Below, piece by piece: positions 25,345-34,900 of a DNA stretch of 64,000 nucleotides. The stretch comes from Desulfobacula sp. (GTDB lineage: Bacteria; Desulfobacterota; Desulfobacteria; Desulfobacterales; Desulfobacteraceae): positions 62,001 to 126,000 of the forward strand of contig NZ_JAQYWD010000009.1 of the NCBI RefSeq assembly GCF_030145145.1, read 5' to 3'. Made by a program: the position numbers and the translations under genes. The first letter of the stretch is position 1, and each line of letters opens with the position of its first letter. The notes below the pieces were generated by a model. That model had not been told where the DNA came from, did not search any database, and saw nothing but the letters and a program-made list of their open reading frames with translations.

Positions 25345-26249
25345 GAACATAGAATTTTGCGAAAATCTTTAATCAAAGGCCTCGTATAAATTTTTTTTGG
25401 GCTGGTTTTATATGATTTGTCCTTGCGGACGAGCCCCTTACCGGTGGTCATGCCAAGGTATTCCCAGTTGGCAGCTTGATAGCAGGTTCCATGGAAAAAT
25501 TGTGGATCAACAAAGGTCTCCATTAAAACCGGCTGAAACCCCCATTTTTCATGCCAGTCATCTCGTATTCTGCGGGCAATCTTCCCCAATGTGTGACTGG
25601 CAAGATTCTTGATGGTGACCCAGGGAAAAATCAAAAATCGAGAGTTATTAATCACCCATGCCAAATTGTTCAGTCGTTGGTTGGTTGTCCATCCGATCCA
25701 TTTGTCTCTTGCCTGCATTGATTTTGCTGCTCCTGAAAATAATATGCAACCCAGAGTGGTGTGGTCATTGTTGATGAAATACCGTATAACATATCCAAAT
25801 GGCCGGCTATAGCCAAGATAATGATACCGCAACATATACTCATTCCAGAGTGTGATATTCTCCTTGTCTGTTACGACCTCCAGATGAATACTACAGAAAT
25901 TACCGGCGATGCTATTGATAACTGGTTGGGGGTTCGTTCTGGAAGTGAATACGATGGTTTGTTTGTTTGGTTTGCCTTGAATTTTTTTTTCAGGAAGGTG
26001 CAAAATCCCCTTGGCTTCTAATTTTTCCAACATCTTCAGGCAGGCATCCTGTTTATTGCTGCCCGCAGCTGTCCGCCAGTTCAAATGTTCACAAATTGTT
26101 TCTGTTAATTCAGAACGACTTAAATTGGAAAACAGCTGGACAGTTTCCTGTACAATTTTTATTTCTTTATGGGTAACGGGACGACCGCAGCAAACCATGG
26201 CAGGATCCGTTTTGTCAAGCATCGCTTGGTTCCTTCTTGTTTGGTTCAT
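25287..26249 (-). CDS. DUF4338/DruA-family protein (orphan)
   Basis: About 320 residues. The DUF4338 core is well preserved: YHYLGYSRPFGYVIRYF, ARDKWIGWTTNQRLNNLAWV, NNSRFLIFPWVTIKNLAS, GFQPVLMETFVDPQFF, GTCYQAANWEYLGMTTGKG and KKIYTRPLIKDFRKILC. DruA is a component of the Druantia anti-phage system, but stand-alone family members are common in mobile DNA and their function is unclear. No druB-E genes are nearby. The start is uncertain: no ribosome binding site was seen, and ATGs at complement 26294, 26249 and further in are possible. The last 20 residues may be out of frame relative to the ancestral gene. Confidence 0.75.
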   Translation of the reverse strand: MNQTRRNQAMLDKTDPAMVCCGRPVTHKEIKIVQETVQLFSNLSRSELTETICEHLNWRTAAGSNKQDACLKMLEKLEAKGILHLPEKKIQGKPNKQTIVFTSRTNPQPVINSIAGNFCSIHLEVVTDKENITLWNEYMLRYHYLGYSRPFGYVIRYFINNDHTTLGCILFSGAAKSMQARDKWIGWTTNQRLNNLAWVINNSRFLIFPWVTIKNLASHTLGKIARRIRDDWHEKWGFQPVLMETFVDPQFFHGTCYQAANWEYLGMTTGKGLVRKDKSYKTSPKKIYTRPLIKDFRKILCSENLVREGEQDLQTPQSVD

Positions 26250-26491
26250 ATTTTTAGGGAGTAAGAATCTCCGTATATATTTTATCCACAGCACACATAA
26301 GAACCATTTGGTTCCGTTTGTCCCATCTGATGTCTCTTGAATGTTGGCGATGCTCTTCCCTGCGGCCCCGCACTGGATTCGGCAGGGGTGTCAGGGTTTT
26401 TATTAACGAAAGAAAGCCATCTGTCTTTGCATATAAATGGCTTCCGTTTTGAAGTTCGTCTGCCAAGGGTTTCAGTGCTTCAGTGCCAGCA
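26250..26491 (-). other. Gap with possible remnant upstream of the DUF4338 gene
   Basis: The minus strand has an open frame (26254-26466) reading LADELQNGSHLYAKTDGFLS and later HRQHSRDIRWDKRNQMVLM, ending 5 bp before the DUF4338 ATG used here. The composition looks coding-like, but no family was recognised. It may be a transposase or upstream-gene remnant. Confidence 0.3.
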
Positions 26492-26914
26492 CTATTTTGT
26501 TATAAAAACGGGACATTCTGCCTTATGAAGCACCTGGTGGGCGACACTGCCGAGAAGCAATCCGGTAAAATCCGTAACCCCTCTTGACCCCATAACGATC
26601 AGGTCGATTTTTTCAATCCTGGCCACCTCGGGTATTTTGTTGCCTGGAGCCCCTTCAAGAATACGGATATCAAATGCGACATCTCCTTGTTGAAGCAGTT
26701 CTAAAAAGGGCTGGACAAGCGCTTCCGATGATTTGTTGATTTCATCAATGGCCTGCTGGAAATACGGTTCTGCCAGGACAATGGGAAACCGTGCATGGCA
26801 GTGCAGCAGGATGATTCTGGCATCTAACAGTTTTGCAAGTTCAATGGTATTCTGGGTTGAGCGCATTGAATGATCTGACCCATCAACCGGGTTCAGTATT
26901 TTTTTAATATTCAT
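26492..26914 (-). CDS. Universal stress protein (UspA family)
   Basis: 140 residues from the ATG giving MNIKKILNPVDGSDHS, with AAGGAGG 7 nt upstream; a longer frame upstream lacks family resemblance. The UspA fold motifs are present: the N-terminal VDGSDHS and the ATP-binding pattern VMGSRGVTDFTGLLLGSVAHQVLHKAECPVF. It is a small cytoplasmic stress protein that probably binds ATP. It lies between the DUF4338 island and the inverted-repeat element. Confidence 0.93.
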   Translation of the reverse strand: MNIKKILNPVDGSDHSMRSTQNTIELAKLLDARIILLHCHARFPIVLAEPYFQQAIDEINKSSEALVQPFLELLQQGDVAFDIRILEGAPGNKIPEVARIEKIDLIVMGSRGVTDFTGLLLGSVAHQVLHKAECPVFITK

Positions 26915-27053
26915 TTTCGCCTCCTTTTCAGCCTGTTTTGTTAAGGCTGATATCCTGTTCAAAGTATAATCTCTTTCCGAAAGAATGTCACTTGATTTGT
27001 CGACATAATAAAGTAAATATTGACAAAAAAAGCCGCCATTTGATACTTGATGT

Positions 27054-27195
27054 CTCAACTTTCGGAGTTGGTCATTTCTACATGGGGTCAGGCTTTCCTT
27101 ATGGCACTTTTTACCCGTCTGGTTATGAAATAGTATAAAAAGCACAATAAAAAAAGCCTGACCCCATTGATTAAAGCTAACGTCCGAAAGTTGAG
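27054..27195. repeat. 142-bp inverted-repeat (MITE/REPIN-like) element
   Basis: The outer arms are CTCAACTTTCGGAGTT at 27054 and its inverse AACGTCCGAAAGTTGAG ending at 27195. The inner arms are GGGGTCAGGCTTT (27084) and AAAAAAGCCTGACCCC (27149-27165). One arm reappears at 21947 and the outer arms alone at 35815. The internal part has no gene. The layout is that of a small non-autonomous element or REP doublet between two genes. The GGGGTCAGG block resembles sequences often seen near IS200/Y1-type (RAYT) transposase genes, but none is in the window. Confidence 0.75.
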
Positions 27196-27238
27196 TGGAT
27201 GTTTATCAAAGCAAAAGGACAAAAGGAATAACCGAATA

Positions 27239-28492
27239 ATGCAAAAAAAAAATAATTATCATTTTGAAACACGGGCAATTCATGAAGGGGAAACAGGAGA
27301 TGGATGGTCGGGTGCAACCCTTCCTCCCATTTTTCAAAGCGCTGCCCATTACCATGAGAGCGCCGAAAGCTTGAGCAAAACGTTTGCCGGTGAAACCCAG
27401 GACCATATTTATATGCGGTTGAGCAATCCGACAAACCGGTTTCTTGAACAAAAGCTGGCTGCCCTGGAATCCGGTGCAGGTGCTGTGGCAACAGGTTCCG
27501 GCATGGCCGCCATTAACAATGCCTGCATGACCCTGCTTCGATCGGGAGATGAATTTGTCGCCAGCAGATCTCTTTTCATGTCTTCCTATACACTTTTTAC
27601 CACTATTTTTAAAAAATACGGCATTCGCGTTCGACTGGTTGATCCGTTGAATCTTGATGATATTGAGCAGGCCATCAATGAAAAGACACGCTTTGTTTAT
27701 ATGGAAACCATCACCAACCCGGGAATGGAAATTGCCGATATCAAACAGATTGCACAGATTTCCCACACAAAGGGCATCCCGCTGATGATCGATAACACCC
27801 TGGCTTCCCCCTGGCTTTGCCGGCCCATTGAACTGGGGGCAGACATTGTGCTGCATTCAACCACCAAGTACCTGTCCGGTCATGGCGGTGCACTGGGGGG
27901 CGTGGTGGTGGATGCCGGAAACTTTGACTGGACCCGTGAAAGATTTTCTGATTTTGCGCCCTTTGTTGAACAAAGGGGACGTCTTGCCTTTCTGCACCGG
28001 TTGTTCAAAGAGATTCATGTCAATTTTGGTACCACGCCTGCCCCCCTCCATTCCTATCTGACCGCCATTGGATTGAATACCTTAGGCCTTCGCATGGAAC
28101 GTCATATGGAAAATGCCATAAGGGTGGCCGATTTTCTCAAAGACCAGCCAAAGGTTGAATGGGTCAATTTCCCGGGGTTTGAGGATCATGGGTGTCATGA
28201 GATGGCCAAAACACAGTTTTGCAACAAAGGCTTCGGTGCCATGCTGACCTTTGGGCTAAAGGATCAGGCAGCGTGTTTCAAGTTCATTGATCATCTGGAT
28301 ATGATTTTAAATATCGCCAATCTCGGTGACTGCAAAACCTTGATTATTCATCCGTATTCATCCCAGTATATTTCCTTTTCCCCGGCGCTTAAAAACAAAC
28401 TGGCCGATCCTCAACTGCTGCGATTTTCCCTTGGTGTGGAGCATGCTGAAGATATTTGCAATGATGTCGCACAAGCCCTTGAGGCGATATAA
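27239..28492 (+). CDS. O-acetylhomoserine sulfhydrylase-like PLP enzyme
   Basis: 417 residues of the Cys/Met metabolism PLP family (MetY-like). The start giving MQKKNNYHFETRAIHEG is preceded by AAAAGGA; a longer frame would begin inside the inverted repeat. Motifs are GSGMAAINNACMTLL, YMETITNPGMEIAD, DNTLASPWLCRPIELGAD and the PLP lysine in HSTTKYLSGHGG (Lys210). The FAPF and RLAFLHRLFKEIHVNFG stretches are typical of sulfhydrylases rather than cystathionine lyases. It probably uses sulfide to make homocysteine or methionine precursors. Methionine gamma-lyase activity is the main alternative. Confidence 0.88.
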   Translation: MQKKNNYHFETRAIHEGETGDGWSGATLPPIFQSAAHYHESAESLSKTFAGETQDHIYMRLSNPTNRFLEQKLAALESGAGAVATGSGMAAINNACMTLLRSGDEFVASRSLFMSSYTLFTTIFKKYGIRVRLVDPLNLDDIEQAINEKTRFVYMETITNPGMEIADIKQIAQISHTKGIPLMIDNTLASPWLCRPIELGADIVLHSTTKYLSGHGGALGGVVVDAGNFDWTRERFSDFAPFVEQRGRLAFLHRLFKEIHVNFGTTPAPLHSYLTAIGLNTLGLRMERHMENAIRVADFLKDQPKVEWVNFPGFEDHGCHEMAKTQFCNKGFGAMLTFGLKDQAACFKFIDHLDMILNIANLGDCKTLIIHPYSSQYISFSPALKNKLADPQLLRFSLGVEHAEDICNDVAQALEAI

Positions 28493-28581
28493 CCGGTGCG
28501 TGAGGGGATTAAATCCCTTGTGAGTGATTTTGGGATGTGGTAATGTGAAATACAGAAATTCACTTTTTTCAGGAGGTTCTT

Positions 28582-28941
28582 ATGCACATATCCATTACAT
28601 TTAAAAACATTGACTCTTCAGATGCCCTGAAATCAAAAATCCAAGAAAAATTTGGTCGGTTTGACAAAATGCTGGATAGCTCTACGGAAGCAGATGTTGT
28701 TCTCTCTGTTGAAAAAATTCGACACATAACTGAAATAAGACTTAAAAGTGATAAATTTCATATCCATGCCAAAGAAGCATCCGAAAACATGTATTCGTCC
28801 ATTGACGCGGTGGCGGACAAAGTAAAATTACAAATTCAAAAGCACAAGGAAAAGCTTAAACGTCATCTGGCCGGTGACAAGCACAGCATTAAGAATAATC
28901 CATTAGACTCCGATTCTCCAGACAGTTTGCCGGACAATTAG
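28582..28941 (+). CDS. hpf: Ribosome hibernation-promoting factor (short HPF/RaiA type)
   Basis: 119 residues, matching short HPF proteins that bind the 30S decoding centre and stabilise idle ribosomes in stationary phase. The family pattern is clear: ISITFKNIDSSDALKSKIQE, KFGRFDKMLDSS, IHAKEASENMYSSIDAVADK, VKLQIQKHKEKLKRH. The acidic tail (SDSPDSLPDN) is short. AGGAGG precedes the ATG. In many bacteria hpf follows rpoN; here it follows the sulfhydrylase gene by 90 bp. Its end overlaps the convergent exported-protein gene by 4 bp. Confidence 0.92.
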   Translation: MHISITFKNIDSSDALKSKIQEKFGRFDKMLDSSTEADVVLSVEKIRHITEIRLKSDKFHIHAKEASENMYSSIDAVADKVKLQIQKHKEKLKRHLAGDKHSIKNNPLDSDSPDSLPDN

Positions 28942-29576
28942 GACGGGGTCGGCGGGGGGATCTTTCTAAGTTTTGGCTGGCCGCTGATATGGACGGTTCC
29001 ACTTTCCGTATGGATACTGGTAAGATGCAGATCAATATGGAACTGGTCGTTGCATATTTGGGTGATAACGGGCTGGAACTTTTTAATTTCCATGGCATAT
29101 TCCACCCCGTTGGCCAGTGATAGCAATTGAAGCAGGTTAGCCGCTATCTGTCCACCGTTGTTTTTATCCTGTTTTTGTGACAGATAAGGGGTAATATACA
29201 GCAGGCGGTTGGGCGGGTCATACCGTAAAGAAAGGGTGCAGTTGAAAACGACATTTAAGTCGCCGATATCCATCAACAGGGCCTGACGACCCAACCGGGT
29301 TTCAAATTTGATGTTGTTGCCCCGGAGATTCATGTCAAAGGCCACCTTATCCGAACCGATGGTGAGGTGCTCAATGGTGTGAATCCATAAGTCGCCTTTA
29401 AAATAAGGCCCTTTTTCAAGGTTCAGCGGTAAGGCCGCTTCAATCATATTGAGGATGACATTACGCGGAATGGTAAGGTGGATTTCATCCGTTGAAATAT
29501 TTTGGGCATGACTGGTGCAAACGATTATCACCATAAGCCAACACATCAACAGTATGCCCGGATATTTATTTTTCAT
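28938..29576 (-). CDS. Exported protein of unknown function
   Basis: 212 residues from the ATG giving MKNKYPGILLMCWLMV; GGAGG lies 11 nt upstream. A clear signal peptide (ILLMCWLMVIIVCTSHAQ) precedes a beta-rich body (GDLWIHTIEHLTIGSDKVAF, RLLYITPYLSQKQ, TESGTVHISGQPKL). There are only two cysteines and no lipobox. The alternating pattern suggests a periplasmic beta sheet protein, similar in feel to DUF1439/LEA-like lipid-binding proteins, but no family was recognised. It is convergent with hpf. Confidence 0.7.
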   Translation of the reverse strand: MKNKYPGILLMCWLMVIIVCTSHAQNISTDEIHLTIPRNVILNMIEAALPLNLEKGPYFKGDLWIHTIEHLTIGSDKVAFDMNLRGNNIKFETRLGRQALLMDIGDLNVVFNCTLSLRYDPPNRLLYITPYLSQKQDKNNGGQIAANLLQLLSLANGVEYAMEIKKFQPVITQICNDQFHIDLHLTSIHTESGTVHISGQPKLRKIPPPTPS

Positions 29577-29673
29577 GGCAAAGAAAGCCTCCATTTTATC
29601 TGTTGTTTTTGATATTCAAAAATCGAATTCCAAGGACCTCGTCCGCATACAATAGCATAAAAAAGGAGTCATT

Positions 29674-30678
29674 ATGAAATCATTTGAGTGGAATCCGGGA
29701 AGTCTTCTTGAAATGTCAGGCTATTATTGGAAAACCTGCACCCTTCATACGGGTGTAAAACTGGATGTTTTTACGACGATTGGATCAGAGGTCTTATCCG
29801 CTGATGATATCAATGAACGGCTGAGGACGGACAAAAGGGGGCTTGTCATGCTGTTGAATGCCTTGTCCGCAATGGCGCTTCTTGTGAAGGAAAATGACAC
29901 CTATACCAATTCTCCCCCGGCCTTAACCTTTCTTTCAAAAACATCCAAACACTATATCGGGTTTATGATCCTTCACCACCATCATTTGATGGAATCCTGG
30001 CATAAAATGGATACCGCTATTCTTGAAGGCAAGCCCACCCGGAACCGGTCTTCTTTTTCCGATGATGACTGGCGTGAAAGCTTTCTCATGGGCATGTTCA
30101 ACATGGGGATGGCCATTGCACCCGGCCTGTCAAAAGCATTGGATTTGTCAGGATGCAGGCGCCTGATTGATTTCGGCGGGGGGCCCGGGACCTTTGCCAT
30201 TCATTTTTGCCTGGCCAATCCCGGATTGACCGCGTCTGTCTATGACCTTGAGACCACCCGCCCTTTTGCCGAAAGAACCATTAAACAATTTAATGCATCA
30301 GATCGGGTCGATTTTATTTCAGGAAATTATATTGAAGACGATATTCGGTTTCCCAATTCCTTTGATGCTGCCTGGCTTTCCCATATCCTTCACGGTGAAG
30401 GGCCTGATCAGGCCAGCGACATTATTCAAAAAGCGGTTTCAGCCCTGAAACCCGGCAGCAAAATTTTTATCCATGATTTTATCTTGAACGATACCAGGGA
30501 CGGGCCGTTATTTCCCGCACTTTTTTCCATTAATATGTACCTGGGAACCCCGGAAGGCCAGTCTTACAGTGAGACTGAAATTTCAGACATGCTCACCGCA
30601 AACGGAATAAGTCATATCAAGCGGCTGTCTTTTGAGGGACCGACTCAATCCGGTATTATCAGTGGTATCCTGTCATGA
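29674..30678 (+). CDS. SAM-dependent O-methyltransferase (plant-OMT/acetylserotonin type)
   Basis: 334 residues. The N-terminal dimerisation winged helix (CTLHTGVKLDVFTTIGSEVLS, RGLVMLLNALSAMALLVK) is followed by the methyltransferase domain. That domain has motif I CRRLIDFGGGPGTFAIHF (about 160-175) and later motifs AAWLSHILHGEGPDQASDII and PGSKIFIHDFILND. Family members methylate hydroxyls of small aromatic or tetrapyrrole-related substrates. The substrate here is unknown. It appears to be a single gene with an AAGGAG ribosome binding site. Confidence 0.88.
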   Translation: MKSFEWNPGSLLEMSGYYWKTCTLHTGVKLDVFTTIGSEVLSADDINERLRTDKRGLVMLLNALSAMALLVKENDTYTNSPPALTFLSKTSKHYIGFMILHHHHLMESWHKMDTAILEGKPTRNRSSFSDDDWRESFLMGMFNMGMAIAPGLSKALDLSGCRRLIDFGGGPGTFAIHFCLANPGLTASVYDLETTRPFAERTIKQFNASDRVDFISGNYIEDDIRFPNSFDAAWLSHILHGEGPDQASDIIQKAVSALKPGSKIFIHDFILNDTRDGPLFPALFSINMYLGTPEGQSYSETEISDMLTANGISHIKRLSFEGPTQSGIISGILS

Positions 30679-30930
30679 AAAACTGGTTATCCCAAGGATT
30701 TTTGCCAATCTGCTTTCCGATCCCACTTGACCGATTGCCATAATTAGTTTGCCGTAAATAATTTTTGACTCATCAGATGTCTTGATGTATACTTGGCCCA
30801 TATTGAACTTCATACGGCTATTTTTTCCATTTGATCGCGGATTCATCAAGTAAATTTCATGTGTTAACTATTTATCAACGGAACTGTCTTTTTCACAACA
30901 CTTGGGTTTTATTAAAAGAAAGGAGCAGCT

Positions 30931-31908
30931 ATGACGGATCAGTCCTCACAAGTATTTCTTCAGCGGGCACGGGTGATGACCTTAATCAGAAGAATCGCAT
31001 TTGTCTGTTTTATTATCGCTGTTTTATATTCTTTGGCTGCGGTGGTGTATTCAACCAAGGTCATTTACAAGGTCAAGCTCAATTATGCGGTTATCCTTGA
31101 ACAGTTTGGCGGGAAACGACAGGCGGTGACCGATCTTGGCTGGCATTACAGGCTTCCTTTTTTCACCCGACTTGAAAAAGAAGTCCCCTTGATGAATCAA
31201 AATTTGTATCTGGGTGGCAGTTCGGCCCCCATAAAAATTATTTCCCAGGAAAACGTCGCCCTTTGGACATCTGCTTTGATGACGTTTAAAATAACAGATT
31301 TAAAGGTCTGGGGGATTGAGAATCTTTCAGCTGAAATTCTTCTCCAGGGGGATTTTGATGGTATTGCCAAAGATACACTGCAAGCCCAGGAAGTCAATAA
31401 ACTGATCAGTGAAAGGGAACGAATAAAAGAGATTATTTTCCAGGCATTGAAAAATCGCCCCATCAACAAAAACGGCCCGACCATCGAAGGAAAGTACGGG
31501 ATTGAGGTGGTTAGTTTTGTGATCAATGAAACCCGGTTCGGCGATAAACTGGTTGAAGCAACCGAAGAGAAAAAACGACGTCAGCTCATCGCGGAAGCCG
31601 ATAATTATGCGGCAGACCAGGAAGCCGAGAGGATTAAGAAATTGTATACAGCCTATCTAGAAGGGATCCGATCCCTCCACCTTGCCTTGGGCGGGTCTGA
31701 CAAGCAACGTGTCAACCCGGCATTGTTTGAGTTTTTATCCCAGCAAAAATGGGCCACGGCCTATGAAAAAAATCAATCTGATCAAAAAACGTTTGTCCTC
31801 CATGGTGCAGGGCAACCACCTTCTTTAACCCTGCCTTCCCTGCCTGACTCCCGCCCCCCTGTCCTGTTGGGAGAAGGCCAGGCAACGACATTACCACAGG
31901 CTGATTAA
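30931..31908 (+). CDS. SPFH/Band 7 membrane protein upstream of the AAA-Lon protease
   Basis: 325 residues. One N-terminal membrane segment (about 20-42, IAFVCFIIAVLYSLAAVVYS) is followed by an SPFH domain (VILEQFGGKRQAVTDLGWHY, PIKIISQENVALWTSALMTF, GIEVVSFVINETRFGDKLVE). A charged helical stretch (EEKKRRQLIAEADNYAADQE) comes next, then a proline-rich tail (PPSLTLPSLPDSRPPVLL). It resembles HflC, stomatin or prohibitin proteins, which form membrane rings around AAA proteases. AAAGGAG precedes the ATG. The AAA-Lon gene starts 46 bp downstream, which parallels HflKC-FtsH and prohibitin/m-AAA pairs. Confidence 0.88.
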   Translation: MTDQSSQVFLQRARVMTLIRRIAFVCFIIAVLYSLAAVVYSTKVIYKVKLNYAVILEQFGGKRQAVTDLGWHYRLPFFTRLEKEVPLMNQNLYLGGSSAPIKIISQENVALWTSALMTFKITDLKVWGIENLSAEILLQGDFDGIAKDTLQAQEVNKLISERERIKEIIFQALKNRPINKNGPTIEGKYGIEVVSFVINETRFGDKLVEATEEKKRRQLIAEADNYAADQEAERIKKLYTAYLEGIRSLHLALGGSDKQRVNPALFEFLSQQKWATAYEKNQSDQKTFVLHGAGQPPSLTLPSLPDSRPPVLLGEGQATTLPQAD

Positions 31909-31954
31909 AAAAACTTAACCCCAGGTTGATTTCATTTTATTCAGGGAGAAGGGT

Positions 31955-34900
31955 ATGGCCAAAAGAACGACAAAAGAAAAAACATTGATCAGGCTTCCGG
32001 AAGAATCCATAAAGAAGTTAGAAAATCTTGTAAACGCATGGAGTTATGACACCAAAGCATTTGTCCGATCCCGTCTGAACCAGTACAAAGTTGTTCACCC
32101 CTTTATTTCATTTTTAAAAGAGTCCTTCTTTTTTCTCTTTTTTATGAGACGGAAAAAAAGAAAAATGAATGTGTTAAACAACCCGGAGATTCTCAGGGAC
32201 TGGAAAAAGCGATTTTTATACTCCGGGGAGACAAACCCCGGCGCCTCCTGGAACATGATCATTGAAAAAGAACTGACAAAACCGGAATATCATTATTTGA
32301 TTGCGGTGTTAGATAAAGAATTAACCGACCTCCATGTTCCCTTTGAACTGGAAGAAACGTTTGACAAGATATACCGGGTCCATATCCGGAAAGAACATAT
32401 TGAAGACCCGGATGTTCCTAAAGCCCCCATCGTTCTCATAGAGGGCACTTCCGGCAGCGGCAAGAGTGCTACGGTCAGGGAAACATTGGAAAAGGTGGTG
32501 TTCAGGAATGAAGTGATTCCCATGGTGGACTGGAAAAAGAAAAAAGAAGAAATCCTGGCAAATCACAGTCTGTTTACCAGCCTGGAAGATGTGGACCCTG
32601 AATTTGCCATGAAGATTGCAAAAAAAAGAAAGCAGGTCTTTTACAGCCGCCTGGCTCAAATTCCGGTGTTACGGTTCCTGTTTAAAAAGCGAATCATGAA
32701 CAACCTGACCTACTTTGAAGAACGCGGGATTACGGTGGATTCCTCTATTATCACACCCAATGACTATCAAACGGCGTTATCAGGAGAACCGGGTAATTAT
32801 TTTAAACGGGCCATGGGTCACCCAAAAGTCACGTCCATCCGACACATCGAAGAAGCCCATTCTGCCTTTGGAAAGTCCGAGAGCTCCCCTGGCAGTGGCG
32901 GCGCTGAAAAACAGCAGCGGACCCTGATTGATACCTCCAATATTGTACTGGATGAAATTATTGAGGGAAGAAGAGACTGTTTCATTATTGCCACCAGTGA
33001 CCAGACCCATCGATTTGATTCCGCCATATACCGGCGGTTTGTGGAAAAAGGGTGTATCATTGATATGGCCAAATACTGGATGAATGCAGAAAATTTGAAA
33101 AAAATTATTTACCTTGAAATCAAACGGCACCAGATCCCCACAACGTATGCCCCGGATTCCGACAGCCTTGATGATGCAACCCGGAAAATATACGAGGTGT
33201 TTAAAGAAAGAAGCCTTAAAATAAGCCCGGCCTACGTCAGAAAACTCATTGAATCCATTATCAATATCCGGGGGGATTTCATCCTTGATTTCCTGGATAG
33301 CAGTATCCTGGTCAGAAATGCATTTCAACTGGTGGCCAAAAATGTCTATGGTGAATTATACAACAAGGTCGTTGACCGAATGGATCGAACGGTTAAATGG
33401 GATGAGTATGTGGGGGATATCAAAGATAAATTTTCTGAAATGGCCAATAATTGTTTCAGTTATGGGATCAGTGAGGAAAAAGGTGTTGTTCTGACCGGAC
33501 CGCCGGGCAGTGGGAAGACATTTCTTGTCCGGACATGGTTGTCTTCAAACCTCAAGGTTCATGATATTGCCACGAGCCCTTCGGCTCTCCAGGACCCGTC
33601 AAGCCCGGTTCACGGCGCTGTCTCAAATCTTGAAAAAGTCTATGATATTGCAAAAATGATTGCTCCCACGATCATTTTTTTTGATGAGGGTGATGCCCTG
33701 GCCCCCCGAAGAAGTGCCACAGGGGGTCAACCATCGGATGCATTAACCAATAAATTCTTAAATATTATTGATGGGGAAATTCCCCTCAATAAGGTCTTTA
33801 CCGTTCTGACCACCAATCGTCTGGACATCCTTGATCCTGCCCTGATCCGTTCAAAACGATTAAAAACCCTTGAAATATCCGGCCACATGAGACAAAAAGA
33901 CATCTTTGACATTATTAAAAAGCGATTTGAAACCCTGCCCCATAATCGCCAGTTTAAAATTGAAAAAATTATTGAGACCGCCCAGGGCATCTGTAACACC
34001 CCGGCGGACTATACGTCTTTTACGGAAAAGGCCATTGCCCTGTGCAGTACAGAATACAAGGTCCTGTTAAAGCTTCGCCAGTTGAAAAAATCCACCCAGG
34101 AGGAAAAATGGGATTTTATCAAGCTGAATTTTAAAACCATCATCGGCATTCTTGATGCGGTCAAGGCGCCCCCCCTGATAAAGTCAAACATTAAAAATGA
34201 TATTAAAAATTTTGTTGCCCATTATGCCCAGATCCTTGTCTACGTCGATCATATCTATTCGGAACAAGACTATCCCCTTGTGGAAGCCCATCTGGAATCC
34301 GCGCGAAGGGAAATTTCTCAAAGTCCCGTAAGAAAAGGGTCTATCCAGCTCAATGAATTTCTGGAAACAGAGTTGAGCCAAGAACCCCAGGTCGGGTTTA
34401 TCATTGGTGTGGGCGCCAATGATCTCACCGGGATGCTGCTGCCCATAGCCACCAGCCTCACTGGAAGAGTGGACGGATCCCAGATTATTGTCACGGGTGC
34501 GGTATCCTCTTCTTCAGCCAATTCGGCGGAACTTGACATGGCGGTTCAAATGACAAAACAATCTGCCCAGGAAGCGTTGACCATGGTGAAAAACTATATT
34601 CAGGAGTTGTCGCCCAATTACAGTATTCCATGGATTTTTGGAGATTTTTTACAGCGATATTCCATTCACCATCAACTGCTTTCCGCGTCCTATAATGTCG
34701 GGGGACCATCCGCGGGTTATGCCCTTGCCTTGAATACGCTTTCCGCATTGTTAAGAATTCCCCTGTGCATCGATTTTGGTATCACCGGCGCTCCCTGGAC
34801 CAAAGGGGTTAGAAAAGATGAGGTTGGCGGTTCCGTCATTATCGGCGGGCACAGGAAAAAGACGGAAAAAGTGCTGTTATACCTGAGGAGAATGTACATG

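Noticed and set aside
25287-26249. A Druantia defence system
   Set aside because: Only a DruA-family gene is present; none of the other Druantia components is adjacent, and stand-alone DUF4338 genes are common.
27167-27238. Upstream start of the sulfhydrylase gene at 27167
   Set aside because: It would begin inside the inverted-repeat element and add 24 residues without family resemblance; the ATG at 27239 has a ribosome binding site.
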